Part shown: in pieces, positions 6,782-13,774 of the stretch
Layout of the letters: every line of letters starts with the position of its first letter
How positions within the stretch are numbered: the stretch's first letter is position 1
NCBI GenBank assembly: GCA_017450945.1
Contig: JAFSSP010000017.1
Span: 1-64,000, forward strand
Direction: 5' to 3'
Length of the DNA: 64,000 bases
Source of the DNA: Clostridia bacterium
Lineage (GTDB): Bacteria > Bacillota > Clostridia > Oscillospirales > CAG-272
The notes under the pieces: model-generated
The model's database searches: none
Told to the model about the DNA's origin: nothing
What the model saw: the letters and a program-made list of their open reading frames with translations, nothing else
Position numbers and translations under genes: made by a program

Positions 6782-7954
6782 TCAGGCAGCTTGCTTTTTG
6801 GAATGAATCTTTTTGAGAAGAAGTTCCCAGACGATGCGGTAAAGAACGATCACGGCGATCGTCAAAAGCAGATTGAGAGCGCTCTCTCCCGGGATCGCGC
6901 CCTTTTGTCCCATCATTTTCGCGTCGATGCCGGTGAAGATGGTGATAAACTTCGAGATGAACATATGCACAAGCAGGATCGGCAGGGTGCGGAATCCCAC
7001 CCAGATGAGCGCCTTGCTCAGCACAGGGATCTTCTCGATCAGGCGACTGAAAGAAACCAGCATAAAGGGTGCTATGATGCCAAGCAGGACGCAGGGAAAA
7101 ACCTCGACGGCGCCAAAATAGAAGAACACGCCGGCGGAAAAGGATCCGGCACCCGGGAATTGCCACTGTATCAAAGCGACGATCGCCAAAGCGACCAGCG
7201 AATTGATGACCAGCCATTTTGTCTTGACTGTTTCCTTTGAGAGCAGTTTAGTTTGCCCGAACATTGCTCCAACGAGCATGAGCGCCGTCGCCATCGGTAC
7301 GTTCTGAATGTTCCAGGGGAGGCCGAAACCAATCGCGTCGACCAGAACGTTCAGAAGGAAGGAGAGCAGGATCAATCCCGACGTCACCGAAATAAAGCGT
7401 TTCATTTTTGCAAGCGCAAAGTCGGCGATCAGGAAAAAGATGATATCTGCAAAAAACATCATCGCAATAAACCAGAACGGCACGGTAATGCTCGTAAAGC
7501 TGACCGAAAGAGAGGAAGGCGTTGCCATCTTTCCTTTTTCGGCAAGGCCCACAAGAACCAGCGAGTTGCGGCTGAAAAGGAAGGTGAGATACTGCTTGAC
7601 GCTCTCCCAAAGCGTTTCTCCAAAGCTTGTGGAGGCCACGATCAGGTTATAAACCGTTGTGCAAAACCAGATCACGCCGGAATAGATGAAATAGGGTTTG
7701 AGCAACTGCTTTGCGCGGCGGCGAATGCACTCGCCCGGCGTTCTTGCGCCCGGACGGTAGTAGTATCCCGAGAGCGTGAAGAAGAACGGCATCAGCCACA
7801 CGCCGGTGATCGCCATAATGATCTCATACCACTTCGGGTAGTCGAAGATATGTACGAACACCACCAGCAAAATACCGATCCCCTTTGCGATATCCTGCGC
7901 GTAGTCGCGCTTTTTCTCTTCAAGCGGAGCTGCAATTGTCTTAGCTTCTGTCAT
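6782..7954 (-). CDS. Acyltransferase-3 family integral membrane protein
   Basis: A 390-residue multi-pass membrane protein of the acyltransferase-3 (OafA/YrhL-like) family, which acylates sugars or polymers at the membrane. The N-terminus carries the family start DIAKGIGILLVVFVHIFDY, with the conserved His in helix 1, followed by an FFTLSGYYYRPG-type motif (about residues 60-72) and about ten hydrophobic helices. The ATG at 7954 is preferred to a TTG two codons earlier because AAGGGG precedes it. It begins 6 bp after the STAS-ligase gene, so the two are one operon; an acyl-CoA made by the ligase could feed this enzyme, which is inference. Confidence 0.88.
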   Translation of the reverse strand: MTEAKTIAAPLEEKKRDYAQDIAKGIGILLVVFVHIFDYPKWYEIIMAITGVWLMPFFFTLSGYYYRPGARTPGECIRRRAKQLLKPYFIYSGVIWFCTTVYNLIVASTSFGETLWESVKQYLTFLFSRNSLVLVGLAEKGKMATPSSLSVSFTSITVPFWFIAMMFFADIIFFLIADFALAKMKRFISVTSGLILLSFLLNVLVDAIGFGLPWNIQNVPMATALMLVGAMFGQTKLLSKETVKTKWLVINSLVALAIVALIQWQFPGAGSFSAGVFFYFGAVEVFPCVLLGIIAPFMLVSFSRLIEKIPVLSKALIWVGFRTLPILLVHMFISKFITIFTGIDAKMMGQKGAIPGESALNLLLTIAVIVLYRIVWELLLKKIHSKKQAA

Positions 7955-7960
7955 GGTCAA

Positions 7961-9823
7961 TTACCCCTTTTTCAGTTTTTCCAAAACGTCCTTTTTGAGC
8001 GTAATGGCGTCAATTTTTCCGCTTCCAAGCAGCGGGAATTTATCAAGGATCACAAAATACGCAGGGACTTTATATTTCGCGAGCTTGCCGGAGAGCGTCG
8101 TTCTGGCGGCCTCCTCGTCAAAGGTTGCGCCCTCTTTTAGTAAGATGACCGCGGCGACCTCTTCACCAAGGACTTCGTGCGGCACGCCGATCACCTTGAC
8201 GTCGGCAACACCGGGAAGTTTGGCCACTTCATCGGCAATTTCTCCGGGAGAGATGTTCTCTCCTCCGCGGATGATGAGATCCTTGACTCGCCCGACCAGT
8301 TTCAGGTATCCGTCCTCCGGGACAATTACGCCAAGATCGCCGGTTGCAAGCCAGCCCTCGTCGTCAAGCGGTTGCTTTTCAATGGGAAGCCGATAGTAGC
8401 AAACGATCATTTCTTTCGAGCGGATAAAGATCTCTCCGGGCTGTCCGTCCGGGACTTTTTCGCCGTTTGCGGGATTGCGGATCTCGATCTCGATCCCGTC
8501 CACTCTTCTTCCGACCGTCTGCGTCATATGCTCAAAGCTGTCCTCATAGCGCGTCATGCTGATAACGGCATTTTCGGACATTCCGTAAATGTTGCAGAAA
8601 TGGTTGTTCGGCAGGAGCGAGCGGAACATCGCCATCTGGGATTCGCTGGTAGCCGATCCGCCGAGGACCGACACACGCAGAGAGGAGAGATCCTCGGGCG
8701 AGAAAGAAGGCTGGCTGATCATCCCCAGGAACATCGTCGGAACAGTATTGAAAACGGTGCAGCGCTGTTCGCGGATCAAATCAATCAAAGTTGCGGGCTT
8801 GTTGTTGGCCGGAATATAGGAAACGCAGCCGTAAAGCAGGCCGATTCCAATGCAGGAGCAAAAACCGAATACATGGAAAAACGGCAGGAATGCGCAACAT
8901 CTGTCGGCGTTGGTAAAGTTGCATTCCACGCTGATCGCCTTAACAGAATTGAGGAGGTTGAAGGACGAGGACAGAACCGCTTTCGGCTTTCCTGTCGAGC
9001 CCGATGTGAAAATCACAACGCTCGGATCGTCGGAATGATACAGTTCGCTGTATTTGTCCTTGATCGCGTCATATTCCGAAAGCCGCTCGGTGAAATCTCG
9101 CTCCATACCGATATCATACATATAGGTGATGGCAGATCTGCCTCCAAGCAGGGCGGCCGAGAAGAGATTGAAGTCGGTCAATCCCGGAATTGCGCCGTAG
9201 CAAAGATGCGTGATGTCGCCGATCTCTGCCAGCGTAGCGATCTCGTCCGGCTTGAGCCCGTAGTTCACAAGCAAAGCGATTGCTCCGAGCTTCTGCACGG
9301 CAAAGAAGGTCACGATCCAGTTGATCGAGTTCGGCGAGCAGATACCCACGTGCGAGCCTTTTTTGACGCCAGCTTTTGCAAGGTCGTCCGCGACGATCTG
9401 CGACAGGCGGTCAACATCCTGCCAGGTGTACTCGCGCCCGGCAAAGACGAACGCAAGTCCGTCGTTGACTCGCTTTTTCAAAAACGCCTTAAAGCTCAGG
9501 TGGCAGTCAACAATATCCTGTTCTTTTGCGGCATGGTTCAGGATACTCGAAAAGCCGGTGACCTGAAACACCTCCAAAATCATCTGGTTGACATTGATGA
9601 TCCGCATGGTTTCATCGGTCAGTTTCTTTCTTGCGACCAGCAAAACCCGCAGACCCGCAGACGTAATATAGTCCGTCTTTTCAAAATCGATCGTAAGATC
9701 AAGGTCTTTGTAGTCGAGTTCAAGCAAGGCCTCGCTAAGCTTGGGAGCCGTCTCAGTATCGATCACTCCTTCGGTTGCAACGATCGCCCGATTGCCGTTT
9801 TTTACGACTTTAACGTTCAGCAT
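7961..9823 (-). CDS. STAS domain fused to an acyl-CoA synthetase (ANL family)
   Basis: A 620-residue fusion. Residues 1-100 form a STAS/anti-sigma-antagonist-like domain (DYITSAGLRVLLVARKKL, where the Ser is the usual phospho-site). Residues ~105-620 are an AMP-forming acyl-CoA synthetase: P-loop-like SVVIFTSGSTGKPKAV, FHVFGF, YGMSENAVISMTRYE, TGDLG and the C-terminal GRVKDLIIRGGENISPGEI, ending with SGKIDAITLKK holding the adenylation lysine. It activates a carboxylate as acyl-AMP and then acyl-CoA; the acid is not known. The ATG at 9823 follows AGGAGG. The two-domain order is unusual. It is operonic with a membrane acyltransferase. Confidence 0.9.
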   Translation of the reverse strand: MLNVKVVKNGNRAIVATEGVIDTETAPKLSEALLELDYKDLDLTIDFEKTDYITSAGLRVLLVARKKLTDETMRIINVNQMILEVFQVTGFSSILNHAAKEQDIVDCHLSFKAFLKKRVNDGLAFVFAGREYTWQDVDRLSQIVADDLAKAGVKKGSHVGICSPNSINWIVTFFAVQKLGAIALLVNYGLKPDEIATLAEIGDITHLCYGAIPGLTDFNLFSAALLGGRSAITYMYDIGMERDFTERLSEYDAIKDKYSELYHSDDPSVVIFTSGSTGKPKAVLSSSFNLLNSVKAISVECNFTNADRCCAFLPFFHVFGFCSCIGIGLLYGCVSYIPANNKPATLIDLIREQRCTVFNTVPTMFLGMISQPSFSPEDLSSLRVSVLGGSATSESQMAMFRSLLPNNHFCNIYGMSENAVISMTRYEDSFEHMTQTVGRRVDGIEIEIRNPANGEKVPDGQPGEIFIRSKEMIVCYYRLPIEKQPLDDEGWLATGDLGVIVPEDGYLKLVGRVKDLIIRGGENISPGEIADEVAKLPGVADVKVIGVPHEVLGEEVAAVILLKEGATFDEEAARTTLSGKLAKYKVPAYFVILDKFPLLGSGKIDAITLKKDVLEKLKKG

Positions 9824-9871
9824 CCAAAAATATCCTCCTGTCGATGATAATAAAGCAAATGGGTCTGTTTT

Positions 9872-9900
9872 ATTGTATCATAAGAGCCCCTGAAATTCAA
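9872..9900 (-). promoter_or_regulatory. Promoter for the STAS-ligase operon
   Basis: Minus-strand TTGAAT, a 17-bp spacer and TACAAT. Confidence 0.7.
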
Positions 9901-9981
9901 TATGTTTTGATAAAAATTTCACATGGCAAAACGATGATGTTTTGCTTTGAAAAGGTGAAAAGCGCGGTGGATTTCTCTTTG

Positions 9982-10012
9982 CCCACCTCTTCCGCCACAG
10001 CAAAAGGGAGTC
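9982..10012 (+). repeat. Inverted copy of the tRNA-Ser 3' end and terminator arm (31 nt)
   Basis: These 31 bases are the exact reverse complement of 10226..10256, which holds the 3' end of tRNA-Ser (CCACCTCTTCCGCCA) and the first terminator arm. A third copy missing the T-arm part lies at 10199..10219 with one mismatch. They look like relics of duplication or insertion at the tRNA. Confidence 0.85.
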
Positions 10013-10198
10013 GGTTGGGTGCCTTCTTATCAAGTGTGTCTGTGGGATTCTGAACCCAAAAATCCGCAAGGGTTATTCTCTTCGCTACTTTTTCTTTTTT
10101 TATTTGCGGATTTTGAACCGTTTTCTCGTCGGCTAAACGCCTCCGTTTTGCCTGCGGCAAAAACCGAAAACAGCGGTGGGGTCTCATCCTCAACCTGT

Positions 10199-10247
10199 CC
10201 GCCACAACAAAAGGGAGTCAGCCTGGACTCCCTTTTGCTGTGGCGGA
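10199..10247. terminator. Large hairpin that also terminates tRNA-Ser
   Basis: Inverted arms of about 21 bp (CCGCCACA, then CAAAAGGGAGTC, and complement) surround AGCCTG. Read on the minus strand directly after the tRNA CCA end, the inner AAAAGGGAGTC/GACTCCCTTTTG hairpin is a standard terminator; the outer arm duplicates the tRNA acceptor end. Confidence 0.8.
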
Positions 10248-10329
10248 AGAGGTGGGATTCGAACCCACGATACATTTCTGTATACCTGATTTCGAGTCAG
10301 GGCCGTTATGACCACTTCGATACTCTTCC
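10241..10329 (-). tRNA. tRNA-Ser (anticodon CGA)
   Basis: An 89-nt serine tRNA including an encoded CCA (10241-10243). The acceptor stem is GGAAGAG/CTCTTCC with discriminator G, the D-arm is GAAGTGG...AACGGCC, and the anticodon stem is CCTGA/TCAGG around loop CTCGAAA, with anticodon CGA at 10292..10294. A long variable arm (TATACAGAAATGTA) typical of serine tRNAs follows, and the T-arm is GTGGG TTCGAAT CCCAC. It decodes UCG. It is flanked by partial copies of itself. Confidence 0.96.
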
Positions 10330-10333
10330 GTAT
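10316..10333. repeat. 18-nt tRNA-Ser 5'-end repeat, copy within the intact tRNA
   Basis: TTCGATACTCTTCCGTAT on the plus strand (the tRNA start plus 4 upstream bases) recurs at 10511..10528 and 10560..10577. Confidence 0.85.
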
Positions 10334-10384
10334 ATGTTCTCCAACAAAAGTTGGTTAGAACCTTTTTTATTCTGCGGGACGGCC

Positions 10385-10524
10385 GGGCCGTTATGTCCTG
10401 TTGCGGTGCCCGAAATTTTTGGTCGCACTGCGTTGCTCCAAAAATTTCGACCGCTGCCACTCGCTCGCCTCGCTTCTTCCGCCACCGGCGGCGCTCGGCT
10501 CGCTCCCCACTTCGATACTCTTCC
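10385..10524 (-). pseudogene. tRNA-Ser 5'-half remnant split by a ~111-bp insertion
   Basis: Read on the minus strand, GGAAGAGTATCGAAGTGG matches the first 18 nt of the intact tRNA-Ser. It then breaks into about 111 bp of GC-rich sequence (about 10396..10506) and resumes with CATAACGGCCC, the next tRNA segment, before diverging. The break falls in the D-loop. The insert carries an inverted repeat CGAAATTTTTGG/CCAAAAATTTCG and a scrap resembling the tRNA 3' end (CTTCCGCCAC). It cannot form a tRNA. Confidence 0.7.
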
Positions 10525-10559
10525 GTATATGATTTGTCTCTGAAATTGCAAACTTACTT

Positions 10560-10577
10560 TTCGATACTCTTCCGTAT
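10560..10577. repeat. Third copy of the tRNA-Ser 5'-end repeat
   Basis: Another perfect TTCGATACTCTTCCGTAT, with no tRNA body attached, directly beside the flippase-operon terminator. Confidence 0.85.
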
Positions 10578-10580
10578 GGA

Positions 10581-10616
10581 AAAATAAGGCGTTGCTTTTC
10601 AGCGACGCCTTATTAT
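10581..10616 (-). terminator. Terminator of the uvrC-flippase operon
   Basis: Minus-strand AATAAGGCGT, loop CGCTGAAAAGCA, ACGCCTTATTTTTC. Confidence 0.85.
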
Positions 10617-10658
10617 AGCACACCTTTTTTTGTTTTGCAAGGGCTTTTTTGATTTTCT

Positions 10659-12059
10659 TTACTTTTTTATTTTCGGGAAGAATTCGCGAGCGATCACAAA
10701 CAGCGGCTTGAGGTTTACAAGGATGATCCCAATCAAAAGGATCCCTGCAAAAAGCGGCTTGAGGGCAATGTCTGTCGTCATAAACCAGGCCTCGCCGAAC
10801 AAAAGGATCGTGCAAAGAAGCAGTTGAACCGGAGAGGCTGAAAAACCCATCATACGCGGCGCGTCGATCATGCGGAGGATCAAAACAAAGCCGTAGGCCA
10901 GCATGGTGGCAAAGGCCGCTCCCAGGGGCCCGAATCTCGGAATCAAAACAAAGTTGAGAATCACGTTGAGGATCGCTCCCGCAAGAGCAGTCACCAGCGA
11001 ATGCGAGGGCTTTTTCTTGACCAGGTAGACGGTGGCAAGGAAAGAGACCGCGGCCTCGAAAGCGGCGGCGCAAAGGAGCGTCGGCATATAGTACCAGGCG
11101 TCGTGATAGGAGGACGCAAGGAGCAGTTTGGTGAGAATTCCGGAAAGCAGGATGAGTCCGCCGGTGCAAATGGAAGCCAGCGCCAAAAACGAGGAAAAGA
11201 CCTTGTTGAAAAAACGCTTGGATTCGGCCGGATCCTCCTCGGCGGCAATGGCCGAAAACTGCCATGCCTGCATAAAAATGCCGGAAAGCAGTGTCACGAT
11301 GGTGGGGATCTTATAAGCCGCCGAATAGATGCCGTTTGCCTCGGCGCCCGAAAAATAGGTGACCATATAGCGGTCGGAGAGGTTGGTGATCATCCAGCAA
11401 ACCGTGGTGGGTACCAGCGGCAGACTGAAGCGAAGGAGTTCCAAAAGAAGTGTTTTTTTGACCTTGCTCCAGTGGAATGCCTTATAGAGCCTTGCAAAGA
11501 AGAACAGGAAGATGGTAGTGACAAGGTTTCCGGCCACGACCGAAAGAACATAGCCGACAACGCCCATCTTGAAGACAAGCAAAAAGAGTAGGTTAAACAG
11601 AATGGTCAGCGCGGTATTGAGGATTCCCTGAACGGCAAAGAGCTTGGTGCGGTCGATCGCACGGATATACTGTGCCATGACCGATTGCAGGTTGGCAAAA
11701 AAGACATAGGCCACGATGAGCCAGACGTAGGAATTCAGGTAGGTAACGAATTCCAGAAGAGGCGAGAGCGCAACAAATCCGAGAAGCCCGCAAAAAAGAA
11801 GGACGAGCGAAGAGGAGAACACCGCTTCCCTGTCGGTCTCCTTTTCGGCGGCAAACCGAAAGATCCCATTCGTAATGCCGAGACAAACAACCGGGATGAG
11901 TAAATTGGAAGTCCCGGTAATGAGTTCGGCTGTGCTGAAGGCTTCGGGCGCGAGCACCGCCGTATAAACAGGCATGAGCAAAAAGACCAGCAGTTTGGAA
12001 GCAAAGGTCCCGATTGCCAGTATTCCGGTATCCGAAAATAGTTTTTTGTATCGGTTCAT
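10659..12059 (-). CDS. Polysaccharide flippase (MOP/Wzx-like)
   Basis: A 466-residue integral membrane protein with 12-14 hydrophobic helices of the MOP flippase superfamily (polysaccharide biosynthesis/RfbX type), which moves lipid-linked sugars across the membrane. The N-terminus GILAIGTFASKLLVFLLMP and the middle GIYSAAYKIPTIVTLLSGIF are typical of the family. The ATG at 12057-12059 starts one base after the TAA of the DUF308 gene, whose end (AGAAAGAGATAA) supplies the ribosome binding site. It is the last gene of the uvrC-rsmD-coaD-DUF308 series and no other sugar genes are nearby. A MurJ-like role is possible but not supported by clear motifs. Confidence 0.88.
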   Translation of the reverse strand: MNRYKKLFSDTGILAIGTFASKLLVFLLMPVYTAVLAPEAFSTAELITGTSNLLIPVVCLGITNGIFRFAAEKETDREAVFSSSLVLLFCGLLGFVALSPLLEFVTYLNSYVWLIVAYVFFANLQSVMAQYIRAIDRTKLFAVQGILNTALTILFNLLFLLVFKMGVVGYVLSVVAGNLVTTIFLFFFARLYKAFHWSKVKKTLLLELLRFSLPLVPTTVCWMITNLSDRYMVTYFSGAEANGIYSAAYKIPTIVTLLSGIFMQAWQFSAIAAEEDPAESKRFFNKVFSSFLALASICTGGLILLSGILTKLLLASSYHDAWYYMPTLLCAAAFEAAVSFLATVYLVKKKPSHSLVTALAGAILNVILNFVLIPRFGPLGAAFATMLAYGFVLILRMIDAPRMMGFSASPVQLLLCTILLFGEAWFMTTDIALKPLFAGILLIGIILVNLKPLFVIAREFFPKIKK

Positions 12060-12060
12060 T

Positions 12061-12699
12061 TTATCTCTTTCTGTTTCTGTAATCGGTTGCGGTATCGGCT
12101 TTGCCGTCTCCCGTGGTATCAACAAAGACCGTATCGATCTCACCGTCCCCGGTGGTATCGGCAAAAATGCGGTTTCCGGGCGTGTTCTTTTTCTTGTTCA
12201 GACGGATAGAGGAAATGAAAAAGCTGACGACCGAGAGCGCCATGAGCGTCCACCCTGCCACGTCAAAAAAGAGGTCGAGCGTTTGCGCCGGGCCCAAAAG
12301 AATGAGAACGGCGCCAAGAATCCACTTGTATAAATTTTTGCGGACTGCGGCCCATTTATTCTTTGCAAAAACGATCTCCAGAATCGGAGAAAGCAGGAGA
12401 AAAATGCCAAGCAGAATGAGAAGAAGCATGCCGTGGTAAAAAATCAAAACAAGCCCCATCGCAATGGTAAGCGCCGAGACAAGCGCGATCCACTTTCCTT
12501 CTTTGCTGTCAAAAGAGGCGATTCCGGCGACAAGCCCCGGAATCCCGGAGATCATCACAAACAAGCCGAAAAAGGTGAACACAAAGCGAACGAGCGCGTC
12601 GGCGTTCACGAGCCAGAGCAAAAGCCCGAAGGTCAGGCCGAGAAGCAAAGTGAAAAGCCGGCTCCAAAGCCCGTTTTTATTCATACGATCAAAATCCAT
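12061..12699 (-). CDS. DUF308/HdeD-like membrane protein with calcium-binding-like tail
   Basis: A 212-residue protein with six hydrophobic helices arranged as in the DUF308/HdeD family (about residues 10-165). It is followed by a hydrophilic tail with two repeats DTTGDGEID and DTTGDGKAD separated by FV. These nine-residue DxxGDGxxD loops resemble EF-hand, dockerin or thrombospondin-3 calcium loops. HdeD-like proteins are linked to acid stress in enterobacteria; in Bacillota the role is unknown. It sits between coaD and the flippase gene with minimal spacing. Confidence 0.82.
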   Translation of the reverse strand: MDFDRMNKNGLWSRLFTLLLGLTFGLLLWLVNADALVRFVFTFFGLFVMISGIPGLVAGIASFDSKEGKWIALVSALTIAMGLVLIFYHGMLLLILLGIFLLLSPILEIVFAKNKWAAVRKNLYKWILGAVLILLGPAQTLDLFFDVAGWTLMALSVVSFFISSIRLNKKKNTPGNRIFADTTGDGEIDTVFVDTTGDGKADTATDYRNRKR

Positions 12700-12722
12700 G
12701 GTCTTCTCCTGTTGTCAGACAA

Positions 12723-13202
12723 TTAAAACTTGAGACTCTCCAAAAGGATCGGAAGCGCGTCTGGGTGGACCAAATCCTCCGGCACTTTCCCTTCTGCAAG
12801 AAGCGTTCGCACCTCGGTGGAGGAAAGGTTTGCATACTTCCCTTCGGACTTGTAAAGCTCGGTGCGGAACCGCGGATTGTGGGTTTTATTCCACTCGGCC
12901 ATTTTGAGCTCGTACGCGTAATCCGAGCGATTTCTCCAGCCCTTGCAAACAACCGTCGCACCGGTGCGGTCAAAGAGATCGATGAGCAGACCGCGATCCG
13001 AGATCACCTGCACGTTCGGAAGCTCGGCAACCGTCTTTTTTGCGATCTCCATGCGAGTCTTTTCGTCAAAAGTATAGCGTTTTGCGGGATTGACCATTAC
13101 AGCCACGATCACACGATCATATTTTTTTGCCGCCTTTTTGACCAACGCAAGGTGACCGAGCGTCATTGGATCAAAACTGCCGGGAACAATGGCAAGGCTC
13201 AT
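12723..13202 (-). CDS. coaD: Pantetheine-phosphate adenylyltransferase
   Basis: A 159-residue enzyme of coenzyme A synthesis, transferring AMP from ATP to 4'-phosphopantetheine. The nucleotidyltransferase signature GSFDPMTLGHLALV (usually TNGH, here TLGH) lies at residues 8-21 and the LSSTEVR motif near 127-133. The length is the family norm. The ATG at 13202 overlaps the rsmD stop by four bases (ATGA), the very common rsmD-coaD arrangement; a longer frame to 13271 has no support. Confidence 0.96.
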   Translation of the reverse strand: MSLAIVPGSFDPMTLGHLALVKKAAKKYDRVIVAVMVNPAKRYTFDEKTRMEIAKKTVAELPNVQVISDRGLLIDLFDRTGATVVCKGWRNRSDYAYELKMAEWNKTHNPRFRTELYKSEGKYANLSSTEVRTLLAEGKVPEDLVHPDALPILLESLKF

Positions 13203-13774
13203 GACAAGCACTCTCCTTTCGGCGTCAGAAGTGTGATATGTGCCGCACCGTAGCGGTTTTGTCTCAGACAATCAAACCTGCCGGCAAGATTTTCGTCACC
13301 GGCAAAAACGTCTTCAAAGGAAGCGCTCTCGCAAAAGATCCTTGCAGTTTGTCGCAAAAGTCCGCCAGATAGGAGCAGACGAAGGGCAACCGGGATGGCG
13401 CTGAGGCGGTACGGAGGATCCAGAAATACAAGATCATATTTTTCTTTGGGAGCTGTTTTGAGAAAGGTCAACGCGTCGATATTCCGGATCTCGCAAAGAG
13501 GCGCGAGCTTGGTCTTTTCGGCATTCTTTTGAATGATCGAGATCGCCTCACGGGAAGAATCGCAAAGCGTTGCGCGGCGTGCGCCGCGGCTGAGCGCTTC
13601 CAGCGCCATCTGCCCGGATCCCGCAAACAGGTCGAGCACGGTCATGCCTTCCACTTCAAACTGGATCATGGAAAAGACCGCTTCCTTGACCCGCTCGGCG
13701 GTCGGCCTTGTGGTCTCTCCCGGAAGCGTGGCAAGCGGAATTCCTTTGGCGGAGCCTGTGATGATGCGCATCAT
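13199..13774 (-). CDS. rsmD: 16S rRNA (guanine966-N2)-methyltransferase
   Basis: A 191-residue class I methyltransferase that methylates G966 of 16S rRNA in the small subunit. It has the N-terminal MRIITGSAKGIPL, the SAM-binding VLDLFAGSGQMALEALSRGA (about residues 45-64) and the catalytic FLDPPYR (DPPY, about 119). The start overlaps the uvrC stop in ATGATG; either of the first two ATGs could be used. It is operonic with coaD. Confidence 0.96.
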   Translation of the reverse strand: MMRIITGSAKGIPLATLPGETTRPTAERVKEAVFSMIQFEVEGMTVLDLFAGSGQMALEALSRGARRATLCDSSREAISIIQKNAEKTKLAPLCEIRNIDALTFLKTAPKEKYDLVFLDPPYRLSAIPVALRLLLSGGLLRQTARIFCESASFEDVFAGDENLAGRFDCLRQNRYGAAHITLLTPKGECLS

